This document shows positions 35,263-43,072 of a stretch of 64,000 nt of DNA, in pieces. The position numbers and the translations under genes are program-made. This DNA comes from Nocardia flavorosea NBRC 108225 (GTDB lineage: Bacteria; Actinomycetota; Actinomycetes; Mycobacteriales; Mycobacteriaceae): assembly GCF_001613385.1 (NCBI RefSeq), contig NZ_BDCG01000015.1, forward strand, positions 1-64,000, given 5' to 3'. Below the pieces are notes generated by a model. That model ran no database searches. It worked only from the letters and a program-made list of their open reading frames with translations, and had not been told where the DNA came from. How positions within the stretch are numbered: the stretch's first letter is position 1; every line of letters starts with the position of its first letter.

Positions 35263-36839
35263 TGCGTGCCGGCTCCGGACGCGACCGACGTGCTGTCCAC
35301 CATCGCGCCCCAGCGGCCTCGGGACGCCGCGGCCTCGACCACCGCCCACACGTGGTCGTCATCGGCGCCGGTATCGCCGGACTCGCCGCGGCAACCGGGC
35401 TTGCCGAACGTGACATCGACGTGGAAATCATCGAGCGCCGGCCTTACCTCGGCGGCCGGGTCGGTGGCTGGACCGAAAACCTGCCCGACGGCACTGCGAT
35501 CGCAATCAACCGCGGGTTCCACGCCTTCTTCCGTCAGTACTACAACCTGCGCGCGCTACTGCGCCGCACAGATCCGCAGCTGCATCGGCTCGTCGCGATC
35601 GACGACTACCCACTCATCGACGGCCACGGACGCCGCGACACCTTCCGGCGTCTGCCGCGCACACCACCATGGAATGCCCTCGCTTTCGCCGCCCGCAGCC
35701 ACACTTTCCCCCTGCAGGACCTGCGCCGCATCGACGCGCGCGCCGCGGCACCTCTCGCGGCGGTCTCCGTACCCGGGATCTACGACCTGCTCGACCACAC
35801 CGACGCCGAAACCTTCCTGCAGCAGATCAACTTTCCGGCCACCGCCCGCCATCTGGCTTTCGACGTGTTCTCCCGCAGCTTCTTCGCGCCACCCGCCCAG
35901 CTGTCGGCGGCCGAGCTGGCGACCATGTTCCACATCTACTTCCTCGGTTCGAGCGAAGGTCTGTTGTTCGACGTCCCCACTTCGAACTACGACACCGCAC
36001 TGTGGTCGCCGCTGCAGGACTACCTCATCTCGCACGATGTCCGGATCCGCACCGGTAGCACGGTGACCGCCGTCGAGCCCGCGGGCGAGGGCGGCTTCCG
36101 GGTGCGCGCACAGGACGGTCGTGATATCGCCGCCGACGCCGTCGTCCTCGCCACAGATGCCGCCGGACTGCGTCGCATCGTCGAGAACTCGCCGCAACTC
36201 GGCGACCGAGTGTGGCGCGCATCGATCGAACGGTTACGCAGCGCGCCACCGTTTCTGGTGTATCGGATCTGGCTGGACAAGCCGGTCGCGCCGCATCGAC
36301 CGGCGTTCCTGGCCACCGGAGGCCTCGCCCCCCTCGACAACGTCAGCGTGCTGAACCACTACGAGCAACAGGCCCGCACGTGGGCCGCGCGCCACGGCGG
36401 CGCCGTACTGGAACTCCACGCCTACGCCCTGCCCGCACAGCTGACACCGGCCCAGGAGCGCGATATCCCCGCTCGGCTGCGCGCCCGGCTGAACCGCCTC
36501 TACCCGGAAACCGCCGACGCCCGAATCCTCGGCGAACACCTGCAATGGAACCAGGACTGCCCCTTGTTCGGTGTCGGCGACCACGCGTACCGGCCCACCA
36601 TCCGCACACCACACCGTCGGCTCGTGCTGGCCGGCGACGGCATCCGCATCGACCTGCCCGTCGCGTTGATGGAACGCGCCGCCACCACCGGATGGGCGGC
36701 GGCGAACGCGTTGCTCACCCAATGGGGCTTACCCGGCCACGATCTGCACACCGTGCCGACCAGCGGCCGCAACGCCCTACTGCGCCGACTCGCCACCCGC
36801 TACGCAACGGCAACCGCACCTGCCGAGGACCTCCGATGA
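35259..36839 (+). CDS. crtU: Carotene desaturase/methyltransferase (isorenieratene synthase type)
   Basis: A 526-residue FAD enzyme. It shares CrtI-type FAD binding (VVVIGAGIAGLAAATGLAER near residues 32-51) but carries CrtU hallmarks: YLGGRVGGWTENLPDG, INRGFHAFFRQYYNLRALLR, FDVFSRSFFAPPAQLSAAEL and MFHIYFLGSSEGLLFDVP. CrtU turns beta-ionone rings into aromatic phi-rings by desaturation with methyl shift, giving isorenieratene-type pigments. It needs a cyclised substrate, yet the local cyclase gene is truncated. Overlaps both neighbours by 4 bases. Confidence 0.9.
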   Translation: MMRAGSGRDRRAVHHRAPAASGRRGLDHRPHVVVIGAGIAGLAAATGLAERDIDVEIIERRPYLGGRVGGWTENLPDGTAIAINRGFHAFFRQYYNLRALLRRTDPQLHRLVAIDDYPLIDGHGRRDTFRRLPRTPPWNALAFAARSHTFPLQDLRRIDARAAAPLAAVSVPGIYDLLDHTDAETFLQQINFPATARHLAFDVFSRSFFAPPAQLSAAELATMFHIYFLGSSEGLLFDVPTSNYDTALWSPLQDYLISHDVRIRTGSTVTAVEPAGEGGFRVRAQDGRDIAADAVVLATDAAGLRRIVENSPQLGDRVWRASIERLRSAPPFLVYRIWLDKPVAPHRPAFLATGGLAPLDNVSVLNHYEQQARTWAARHGGAVLELHAYALPAQLTPAQERDIPARLRARLNRLYPETADARILGEHLQWNQDCPLFGVGDHAYRPTIRTPHRRLVLAGDGIRIDLPVALMERAATTGWAAANALLTQWGLPGHDLHTVPTSGRNALLRRLATRYATATAPAEDLR

Positions 36840-37852
36840 ACAACCTCCTGTTTCGGCGTTGGCCCGATCGATGGCCACTGCAACCCATCGACCCCGGAAA
36901 CTGGGCAGACCAGGAACCCACCTACCACGCCGCGAAACCCGCCCTCATCGCCGCCACACTCCAACGCGCACAACAACGCCCGTCCGGGAACTGGTACGTC
37001 TTCGCCGCCAGCCGAGACATTCGCCCCGGCCGCCCGTTCGGATTCACGATCGCCGGAGTCGAACTCGTCGCATGGCGAGACCGAGGGCAACGACTTGTCG
37101 TAGGTCCGGGAGCGTGCCCACATCTGGGCGCGCCGCTGGCGCAGGCACATATCGACTGCGGTGCCCTCGTGTGCCGATGGCACGGGCTGCGACTGGACAG
37201 CGGCGGGGAGGCCGGCTGGACACCATTACCGTGCCACGATGACGGCGTACTGGCGTGGGTCCGCCTCGACCATATCGGCGACAGTAGCCCGCTCGAAACA
37301 CCTGTTATCGGGGCCCGCCCGCCCGCGCACCGCGCCATCGCCGCGGTAGCAACCCTCAGCGGGGTGTGCGAACCGGCCGATATTGTCGCCAACCGACTCG
37401 ACCCGTGGCACGGCGCCTGGTTCCACCCATACTCATTCACCCGGCTGGAAGTACTAGAGACTCCGTCCCAGCAACACGATTCGGCCGACTCCGACGACCG
37501 GTTCCTGGTTGCAGTCACCTTTCGGGTCGGCGGCCGTCTCGGTGTCCCGGTGCGCGCCGAGTTCACCAGTCCGGAGCCCCGGACCGTCACGATGCGCATC
37601 ATCGACGGTGAAGGATCGGGCAGTGTCGTCGAAACCCATGCCACACCGCTCGGCCCCGGGCCGGACGGCGAACCACGAACCGCCGTCATCGAAGCCGTAA
37701 TAGCCGACTCGACTCGCCTCGGCTTCGCCCGAGCCAGCCACGCCGCCCGCTTCCTACGGCCGATAATGACCCGCGCCGCGACCCGGTTGTGGCGCGACGA
37801 CCTGGCCTATGCCGAACGGCGCTACCGACAGCGGACGCAGAAACCGGGATGA
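36836..37852 (+). CDS. Rieske [2Fe-2S] protein with DUF5914-type C-terminus
   Basis: A 338-residue protein. A Rieske cluster site is visible as ACPHLGAPL...CRWHGLRL (about residues 94-128): Cys-x-His then Cys-x-x-His. The C-terminal 200 residues (IVANRLDPWHGAWFHPYSF, RAATRLWRDDLAYAERRYRQ) resemble the DUF5914 domain that accompanies carotenoid genes in mycobacteria and Nocardia. It probably supplies electrons to, or oxygenates, the carotenoid product; partnership with CrtU is inferred from the 4-base overlap. No reductase is encoded nearby. Confidence 0.85.
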   Translation: MNNLLFRRWPDRWPLQPIDPGNWADQEPTYHAAKPALIAATLQRAQQRPSGNWYVFAASRDIRPGRPFGFTIAGVELVAWRDRGQRLVVGPGACPHLGAPLAQAHIDCGALVCRWHGLRLDSGGEAGWTPLPCHDDGVLAWVRLDHIGDSSPLETPVIGARPPAHRAIAAVATLSGVCEPADIVANRLDPWHGAWFHPYSFTRLEVLETPSQQHDSADSDDRFLVAVTFRVGGRLGVPVRAEFTSPEPRTVTMRIIDGEGSGSVVETHATPLGPGPDGEPRTAVIEAVIADSTRLGFARASHAARFLRPIMTRAATRLWRDDLAYAERRYRQRTQKPG

Positions 37853-37971
37853 CGACGTCTTTCGAGATTCGGTATGTCACCGGTGCGGAAGCAGAGCGCA
37901 TCACTGCCGCGCAGGCGAAGGCTCTTGTTGCACTGCTGAGGTGGCAGGCAGGCCGCTTCGATGTTGGCTGA
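37849..37971 (+). CDS. Short coupled ORF, unknown
   Basis: A 40-codon frame whose ATG overlaps the stop of the Rieske gene (ATGA): MTTSFEIRYVTGAEAERITA followed by AQAKALVALLRWQAGR. It is amphipathic and helical in character. I do not recognise it; similar short FEIR...AQA...ALL peptides may be linked to mobile DNA, but I cannot confirm this. It could be the last product of the crt operon or the start of the mobile-element boundary. Confidence 0.45.
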   Translation: MTTSFEIRYVTGAEAERITAAQAKALVALLRWQAGRFDVG

Positions 37972-38151
37972 CCCTGAATTCCATGAATTGCCGGTCCGGT
38001 TTCCCTTGTTTTGTGTTTCCTCGAGGATCGAACTAGGGGAACCGTTTGACCTGCACATATTTTGACCTGCACATATTCGGTTCTGCTGACGATTCTCGAG
38101 TCGTTCGCGGATCGTGAAGTCCGGTTGACCTGCGGAAACGCTGTCGCAGGT

Positions 38152-38310
38152 TGTGCCCTCGGCAGGACACACAAAACATGGGCAACCGGAAAACGCCTGG
38201 TCATCGTCGGTGATTACCAAATGTAGGTGCCGCGATGTGCGTGTACTGGTTGTCCGTCGTTCCCATCTTCATCGATCACCGGGCGGGGCACATCGAAGTT
38301 GGGAAACACG
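38152..38310 (+). repeat. Att-like dispersed repeat, copy 3
   Basis: Core of 55 bases matching copies 1 and 2, preceded by a stem CCTGCG...CGCAGG (38130-38150) and by two tandem TTTGACCTGCACATATT-type units at 38046-38080. Similarity to copy 2 continues for about 150 bases. It closes the carotenoid segment on the right. Confidence 0.7.
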
Positions 38311-38747
38311 GGTGACCCGGGGATCGGCTTGGTCGGCTGTGTCGGGGTAAGACTTCGAGTCCCCTCAGCTCCACAGAAGTGGCAGGTCATGCCCGATAAC
38401 ATGGCTCGCGCTCATGTGCGCGTCGGATTCGTCAGCAGCTCTCAGCATGGGCGGGAACTCGACGGGTGTGGCGCACGACTAAGTCTGCGGACGGCAGACG
38501 GCTGTCGCATGGGCAGGTGGATGACATGGCGAGGCAATGAGCCCAACGATTCCCGATCGGCGATGTGGCGGCTGGTCGCCGGCGGTTCGAAGTTGACGTG
38601 GCATGTTGCCATCCCGGTCTCGGTGGACCGTGCGCGCAGCCTGTCGATTGTCTTCGGTTGCGTCACTTCGCAGTTGCGCAACCAGATCGGGCTGTACACA
38701 GAGATTTGGAAAAATGAACTCGACTCGGTTCATGGAATGGAGTGATG
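38311..38747. other. Gap with a tmRNA/tRNA 3'-end-like fragment
   Basis: At 38351-38374 the sequence GACTTCGAGTCCCCTCAGCTCC followed by AC resembles the T-loop and acceptor 3' end of tmRNA, which ends CAGCTCCACCA in many bacteria. No matching tmRNA or tRNA body is present and the T-stem pairing is poor, so it is at best an attachment-site scar. The remainder up to the superoxide dismutase start shows no credible gene. Confidence 0.35.
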
Positions 38748-39464
38748 ATGCGCCGAGCTTTGGCGACTCTGGCAGCAGCGCTGGCGTTGTTGGTGTCGTG
38801 TTTTGCGGTTACCACCAGTTATGCGGCTCCGGCTCGGGCGCAGGGTCCCTTTACGTTGCCGCCGCTGCCGTATGAGCCGAGCGCGCTGGAACCGGTGATC
38901 GACACGGAGACGATGACGATCCATCACGGCAAGCATCATCGGGCCTACGTCGACAGTTTGAATTCGGCGGTGGCAGCCTCTCCCGCACTGCAGGGTAGGC
39001 CACTGGAGGATTTGGTCGCTGCCGCGGGGACGCTGCCGGAGGCAGTGCGAAACAACGCGGGAGGGCACTGGAATCACAGTTTCTTCTGGAAGACCATGAC
39101 CGCTCCGGGCACCGGAGGTGCGCCGTCTCCAGAACTCCGGGCGGCGATCGACCGCGAGTTCGGGTCGCTGGAGACGTTCACGGCAGAGTTCGGCAAGGGC
39201 GGAACCACTCGCTTCGGATCCGGGTGGGCGTGGCTGATCGTGGATCATTCCGGTCGGTTGGTTATCACATCGACTGCCAATCAGGACAATCCGTTGATGG
39301 ATGTGGCGGAGGTCAAGGGCACTCCACTGTTGGGAAACGATGTCTGGGAGCATGCGTACTACCTGAAGCACCAGAACCGCCGCGCCGACTATCTCGGAAG
39401 CTGGTGGCAGGTCGTGGACTGGAACACGGTGTCGGACCGGTATGCCGAAGCGGCGATTCGCTAG
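38748..39464 (+). CDS. Exported Fe/Mn superoxide dismutase
   Basis: A 238-residue SodA/SodB-family enzyme with a signal peptide (MRRALATLAAALALLVSCFA, ending near AAPARA), absent from ordinary cytoplasmic forms. Metal ligands are visible: His in TIHHGKHHRAYVD, His in NAGGHWNHSFFW, and Asp/His in LLGNDVWEHAYYLKHQNR. It converts superoxide to peroxide and oxygen, here probably outside the membrane. ATG 38748 is preferred because GGAG lies 5 bases upstream; an ATG and a GTG directly precede it. Cysteine in the signal (VSCFA) could alternatively be a weak lipobox. Confidence 0.92.
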   Translation: MRRALATLAAALALLVSCFAVTTSYAAPARAQGPFTLPPLPYEPSALEPVIDTETMTIHHGKHHRAYVDSLNSAVAASPALQGRPLEDLVAAAGTLPEAVRNNAGGHWNHSFFWKTMTAPGTGGAPSPELRAAIDREFGSLETFTAEFGKGGTTRFGSGWAWLIVDHSGRLVITSTANQDNPLMDVAEVKGTPLLGNDVWEHAYYLKHQNRRADYLGSWWQVVDWNTVSDRYAEAAIR

Positions 39465-39604
39465 GTTCCGCTCGGCTATCGATAGATGTCGGTGTCGGGC
39501 CGGGCTGCCGCCCTTACTTCCGGAACCGCAGCGCCCCGCTGTCCGACAGATAGACCCGTGCTGAGTGCGCGGGGTCTGGACGAGAAAGCTTCGAAGGGAT
39601 GTCT

Positions 39605-39808
39605 ATGAACGAGGTCTCCTACAAGGTGTCGGGTATGTCGTGTGCTCACTGCGCAGATGCGATTACTCGCTCGCTGAACGCGCTGCCCGGGATAGACGCC
39701 GTCGCCGTCGATATCGCCACCGGAACCGTCCGTGTGTCGGGCTCGGGCTCTGCGGAGGACATCCGTGCGGCCGTGGCCGAAGCCGGATACGAGGTCGTCC
39801 ACGCGTGA
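39605..39808 (+). CDS. Heavy-metal-associated (copper chaperone type) protein
   Basis: A 67-residue CopZ/Atx1-like ferredoxin-fold protein with the metal site GMSCAHCADAI (Cys-x-x-Cys near residues 12-15) and the usual C-terminal AVAEAGYEV. It binds Cu(I) or similar ions and hands them to a P-type ATPase; a candidate partner with the same domain lies at 45805. Start 39605 gives a 7-base spacing to GAAGG; an ATG two codons earlier is less likely. Its stop overlaps the next GTG. Confidence 0.9.
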   Translation: MNEVSYKVSGMSCAHCADAITRSLNALPGIDAVAVDIATGTVRVSGSGSAEDIRAAVAEAGYEVVHA

Positions 39809-40077
39809 CGCGCAACGACGACCGTCACACCGCCGCGCGAGTCATCCGGTTCGTTTTCCTGCTGGTCGTGATATTCGCTATCGCCTGGCTGGCCGGACGA
39901 CTGGGGCCCTGGCACGGATCTTCTTCGCCCTCGGAAACGAGTCACCACAGCCGGGATGGGACGAGCGATGTGTGGTCGGGACACGCTTCGACGAACGCGC
40001 TCGATGTTGCCACCCGGCTCGATATCTGGACGACGTGGCCACAACCGGCGAGTCGAACATCAACCGTCGCAATGTGA
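39805..40077 (+). CDS. Small single-helix membrane protein with a foreign tail
   Basis: A 90-codon frame starting at GTG inside the chaperone stop (GTGA). Residues 1-50 are plausible: a basic start, then the membrane helix VIRFVFLLVVIFAIAWLAG, then a Ser/His-rich stretch. From about residue 55 it reads GHASTNALDVATRLD, which resembles a tyrosine-integrase C-terminus, and 19 bases at 40026-40044 are identical to int at 1954-1972. The tail is therefore probably an inserted integrase scar and the original gene is truncated. Function unknown; metal-related by context. Confidence 0.45.
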   Translation: MTRNDDRHTAARVIRFVFLLVVIFAIAWLAGRLGPWHGSSSPSETSHHSRDGTSDVWSGHASTNALDVATRLDIWTTWPQPASRTSTVAM

Positions 40078-40088
40078 TCTCGTGTTCT

Positions 40089-40158
40089 CCGAGCCGAGCC
40101 GAGCCGAGCCGAGCCGAGCCGAGCCGAGCCGAGCCGAGCCGAGCCGAGCCGAGCCGAG
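40089..40158 (+). repeat. Pentanucleotide tandem repeat, (CCGAG)14
   Basis: Fourteen perfect head-to-tail CCGAG units, 70 bases, between the chaperone pair and the DUF5134 gene. Such uninterrupted arrays are rare in bacteria and change length by slippage. It lies about 110 bases beyond the stop of the convergent DUF5134 gene, so an effect on coding is not evident. Confidence 0.95.
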
Positions 40159-40270
40159 GTGGCCTGGCGCGAGTGGTCGGCGACGTAGCTCGGTTGCGGT
40201 CGGATCCGGGCGGGCATGGTGCATGTTCGAGCCTTGCCGGCTGGTCCGGTGGTGGCCCGGGCTGTGGTTG

Positions 40271-40879
40271 TCAGCCGGTGTAGGACAGGAACATTGCCGC
40301 GGTGGCGGTGGCCATGAGGGCTTGCATCGCGCCGGCGTGGCGGTGGGCCGACTCGGCGGCCGCCGGTCCGCGGTAGCTGTGGGCGATCCAGGTGGCGGCC
40401 ACAGCGAGGTAGGCGAGTCCGATCGCCAAGTTCAGGTACGCGGCCCAGGACGGTGGTTGCATTGTCATCGTTGTGTGCATCGCCATGGTGCTGCCGTGGC
40501 CGGCGTGGGCGGATTCGCCGCCGGTGTGGATCGATGTGCCGCCGATCAATGTGGAGTCCATGACCGCGTACATCCACACCATCGTCGCCATCATCCCCGC
40601 ATGGTAGATGTACTCGAGGTGGTGCTCGCGACGGGCGGCGAGCAGAGCGAGTGATACCACCGCGGCACCGGCGAACACCGTCATGCCGCCAACTGTGGGG
40701 ATTTGCGGCAACCGGGACCACACCATTGTGAGCATCGCCAGGGACATGACGACGTGCAGGATCGCGGTGAGCCGGCTGGAGATGGTTGCCGTGCGCGTGG
40801 CGGATCGCGCCGCCCAGTACACCGCTGTCACCGTGAATGCGGTGACGGCAGCCCATTTCAGGACGGGATCGGTGATCAT
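40271..40879 (-). CDS. DUF5134 integral membrane protein
   Basis: A 202-residue protein with about five membrane helices and a His/Met-rich loop (HTGGESAHAGHGSTMAMHTT, then MTMQ) between the third and fourth. It matches the actinobacterial DUF5134 family. The His/Met-rich loop suggests binding of copper or another soft metal, in line with its neighbours; this is inference. Its ATG overlaps the stop of the PepSY gene (ATGA). Confidence 0.78.
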   Translation of the reverse strand: MITDPVLKWAAVTAFTVTAVYWAARSATRTATISSRLTAILHVVMSLAMLTMVWSRLPQIPTVGGMTVFAGAAVVSLALLAARREHHLEYIYHAGMMATMVWMYAVMDSTLIGGTSIHTGGESAHAGHGSTMAMHTTMTMQPPSWAAYLNLAIGLAYLAVAATWIAHSYRGPAAAESAHRHAGAMQALMATATAAMFLSYTG

Positions 40880-42315
40880 GACGCGATACGCTTCCGCCGC
40901 CGCGCAATTGCCCCGGCGATCACATCGCCGAGTACGAACGCGCCCAATGTCGCGCCGAACAGTGGAGCCAGCCACCCGACCGCCGCGAGGACGGCCACGG
41001 CGATCGCCGCTTCGATCGGGCGTAGGCCGGTGAGCGCGCCGCGCTCGGGTGCGGTGGGCAATCCGCTGCGGGTGGGGCGGCGTTTCCACCACATCCGGTA
41101 GCCGCGAACGATCACGGTGATCAGGCCGAGGGCGAGCAGCGCCAGCACGATCTGGTTAGGGAGGCCGAAGAGCACTCCCATGTGGGTATCGATGGCCCAG
41201 CCGGTCAGTTTGGCGGTGAGCGGCCAGTCCGCGAACCTGCTCTGGTCGGTGATCGCGCCGGTTGCGGCGTCGACCGCGACGGCGTCGAAACGGGTCGGGG
41301 CATCACGTTTTCGTTCGTATACTTCCCAGGCGTCGCCCGGCGCTGCCGGTGGTTTCATCCACATCGGTGGCTGCAGGCCGGCGGCCTGTGCACTGTGCAG
41401 GACCGTATCGGCGCTCGCCGCCGGATCGCCCGGTGCGCCGGTGGTGCCGTCGGTGTGCGGCAATGTCGTCGTCACCGACGGCGTGGTCCAGCTGAGTTCG
41501 GAACGCAGTTGTGCGATGTGATCGCCGGCGAAGCGTGACCAGGTCAAGCCGGTGATCGACAATCCGAGCAGCCCGACCACGATCCAGATGCCGACGGTGC
41601 CGTGCCAGCTGAGGATTCGGGTACGCGACCCTTTCGGGGTCCGGTGCCGGTCGGGCAGTATCAGTCTTTTCCGGCCGTGCCGGCGATTGCGGGAGATCCA
41701 CATCGCGAGACCGCCCAGCGCGACCACGCTCAGCCAGCTCGCCGCGACTTCGCTGTAGTACCGGCCGGCTTCGCCCAGGTGCAGGTTGCGGTGCATTTCG
41801 TCGAACCAGGACCGGATCGGCAGCCACATACCGTAGGTGGTGAGCGTGCCCTGAACCTGCGCGGTGTACGGATTGACGAACACGGTGCGGGTGTAATCGG
41901 GCGGCGCATCATCTGTCGTGAAGGCGATCTGTGTCGTCTCGCTCGCCACCGTGGGCGGCTTCACGCTGGTGATCGGGGCCTCGGGATACACGGTGCGCGC
42001 GGCCGCTATCTGGTCGGCGAGACTGCGTGCCTGCGGAGCGTATTCGTCGACGGTCAGCTCGTTCCTGAAGACGATCCCGTCCAGCTGCGGCGTCAATGTG
42101 TACAGCAGGCCGGTGACGGCCGCGATCAGGATGAACGGCCCGGCGAACATACCGCCATAGAAATGTAGCCTCAGTAGCAGTGGCCGCCATCGCGACCACA
42201 AGCCCCGCGCCGCCCATCGGTCTCGTGTTCCGGGGACCGGTTGCTCGCTGTCGGGCGTGGGTGCTTCCGTATTTGCTTCGTGCCTTTCCGGCACCTCCGA
42301 CACTTGATTCGTCAT
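40876..42315 (-). CDS. PepSY-associated transmembrane protein
   Basis: A 479-residue PepSY-TM family protein. Four main helices are visible (RLHFYGGMFAGPFILIAAVT near 50, WLSVVALGGLAMWI near 195, ILSWHGTVGIWIVVGLLGL near 235, IVLALLALGLITVIVRGYRM near 395). His residues at the membrane edges (LRLHFYGG, EMHRNLHLG, LSWHGTVG) suggest haem- or metal-linked redox, as in ferric-siderophore reductases of this family. It is upstream of, and coupled to, DUF5134. Confidence 0.88.
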   Translation of the reverse strand: MTNQVSEVPERHEANTEAPTPDSEQPVPGTRDRWAARGLWSRWRPLLLRLHFYGGMFAGPFILIAAVTGLLYTLTPQLDGIVFRNELTVDEYAPQARSLADQIAAARTVYPEAPITSVKPPTVASETTQIAFTTDDAPPDYTRTVFVNPYTAQVQGTLTTYGMWLPIRSWFDEMHRNLHLGEAGRYYSEVAASWLSVVALGGLAMWISRNRRHGRKRLILPDRHRTPKGSRTRILSWHGTVGIWIVVGLLGLSITGLTWSRFAGDHIAQLRSELSWTTPSVTTTLPHTDGTTGAPGDPAASADTVLHSAQAAGLQPPMWMKPPAAPGDAWEVYERKRDAPTRFDAVAVDAATGAITDQSRFADWPLTAKLTGWAIDTHMGVLFGLPNQIVLALLALGLITVIVRGYRMWWKRRPTRSGLPTAPERGALTGLRPIEAAIAVAVLAAVGWLAPLFGATLGAFVLGDVIAGAIARRRKRIAS

Positions 42316-42777
42316 GCTGCATCCCTCATTCCCGAGCGTCCCTCACGGTGATTAGTCGGATCGAAGCCCGGGTTGGTTCCCGCGTGACGAGACGAATATT
42401 CGTCGGGCAGGCGGCATCACCGACGCGGCCGGAAGCGGGCGACTCCGCTCGTCGGCTTCGCTGACCGCAGTGATCGCGAGTCGCGTGCGGTAGGCGGTGG
42501 ACCCCGCAGCTCAGGAACAGGGCGAGCTGAACCGAAGACTGTTCACTCGATCTTGGTTACCGTGAGATTGTCGCCGAGACTCGGAGGTGCGTATGGCGGA
42601 GGATCATTCACCACGCTACGACCGGCGTTCGGCCGCGCGGATACTCGCCGACTTGGCGAGTTCGGCTCTATTCGGTTAATCACCGTCGGTAGTGACGGTG
42701 ATTGTCTTCTATACGGTTTCGCCGATACATCCGGAGCCGGGCAGTCATCTGACGTTGTCGCAGCGCTTGTATCTGGG

Positions 42778-43047
42778 ATGACGACCGACCACGACCCGAT
42801 GGAGATATTCCGGGTCGGTATCGAGGCGTGCGGCCGGGTACTGGCCCAGCATTCGTTTCTGACCGCGACCACCGAGTACCGCTCGGGCGTCGATTTCGCT
42901 CGTGGCCTGCATATTCCGGTGCACGATATCGACCTGACCAGTAAGCGAGTCGTGGCCGAGTTCCGTAGTCCGCGCGATCGTTTCCAGGCGTTCGAAGCGC
43001 TGCGTGACGGGGGATACAACCCGATCGGCACGATCACCGCGCCATGA
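42778..43047 (+). CDS. Small hypothetical protein
   Basis: An 89-residue frame with strong G/C third positions (DPMEIFRVGIEACGRVLAQH, then FQAFEALRDGGYNPIGTI). I do not recognise it. The frame is open upstream to 42553, but third positions weaken there, so ATG 42778 is a compromise without a good ribosome site. A 28-codon ORF at 42593-42679 in another frame (MAEDHSPRYDRRSAARILAD) has an excellent GGAGG site and may be the original 5' part if a frameshift separates them. It converges on the DsbA-like gene. Confidence 0.45.
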   Translation: MTTDHDPMEIFRVGIEACGRVLAQHSFLTATTEYRSGVDFARGLHIPVHDIDLTSKRVVAEFRSPRDRFQAFEALRDGGYNPIGTITAP

Positions 43048-43072
43048 CGGGTTGTCTCCCGCGCCGTCGCTT

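Noticed and set aside
39732..40283. Repeated SRAEP pentapeptide protein across the CCGAG array
   Set aside because: The peptide is simply the translation of the microsatellite; the frame has no start signal and runs through unrelated sequence.
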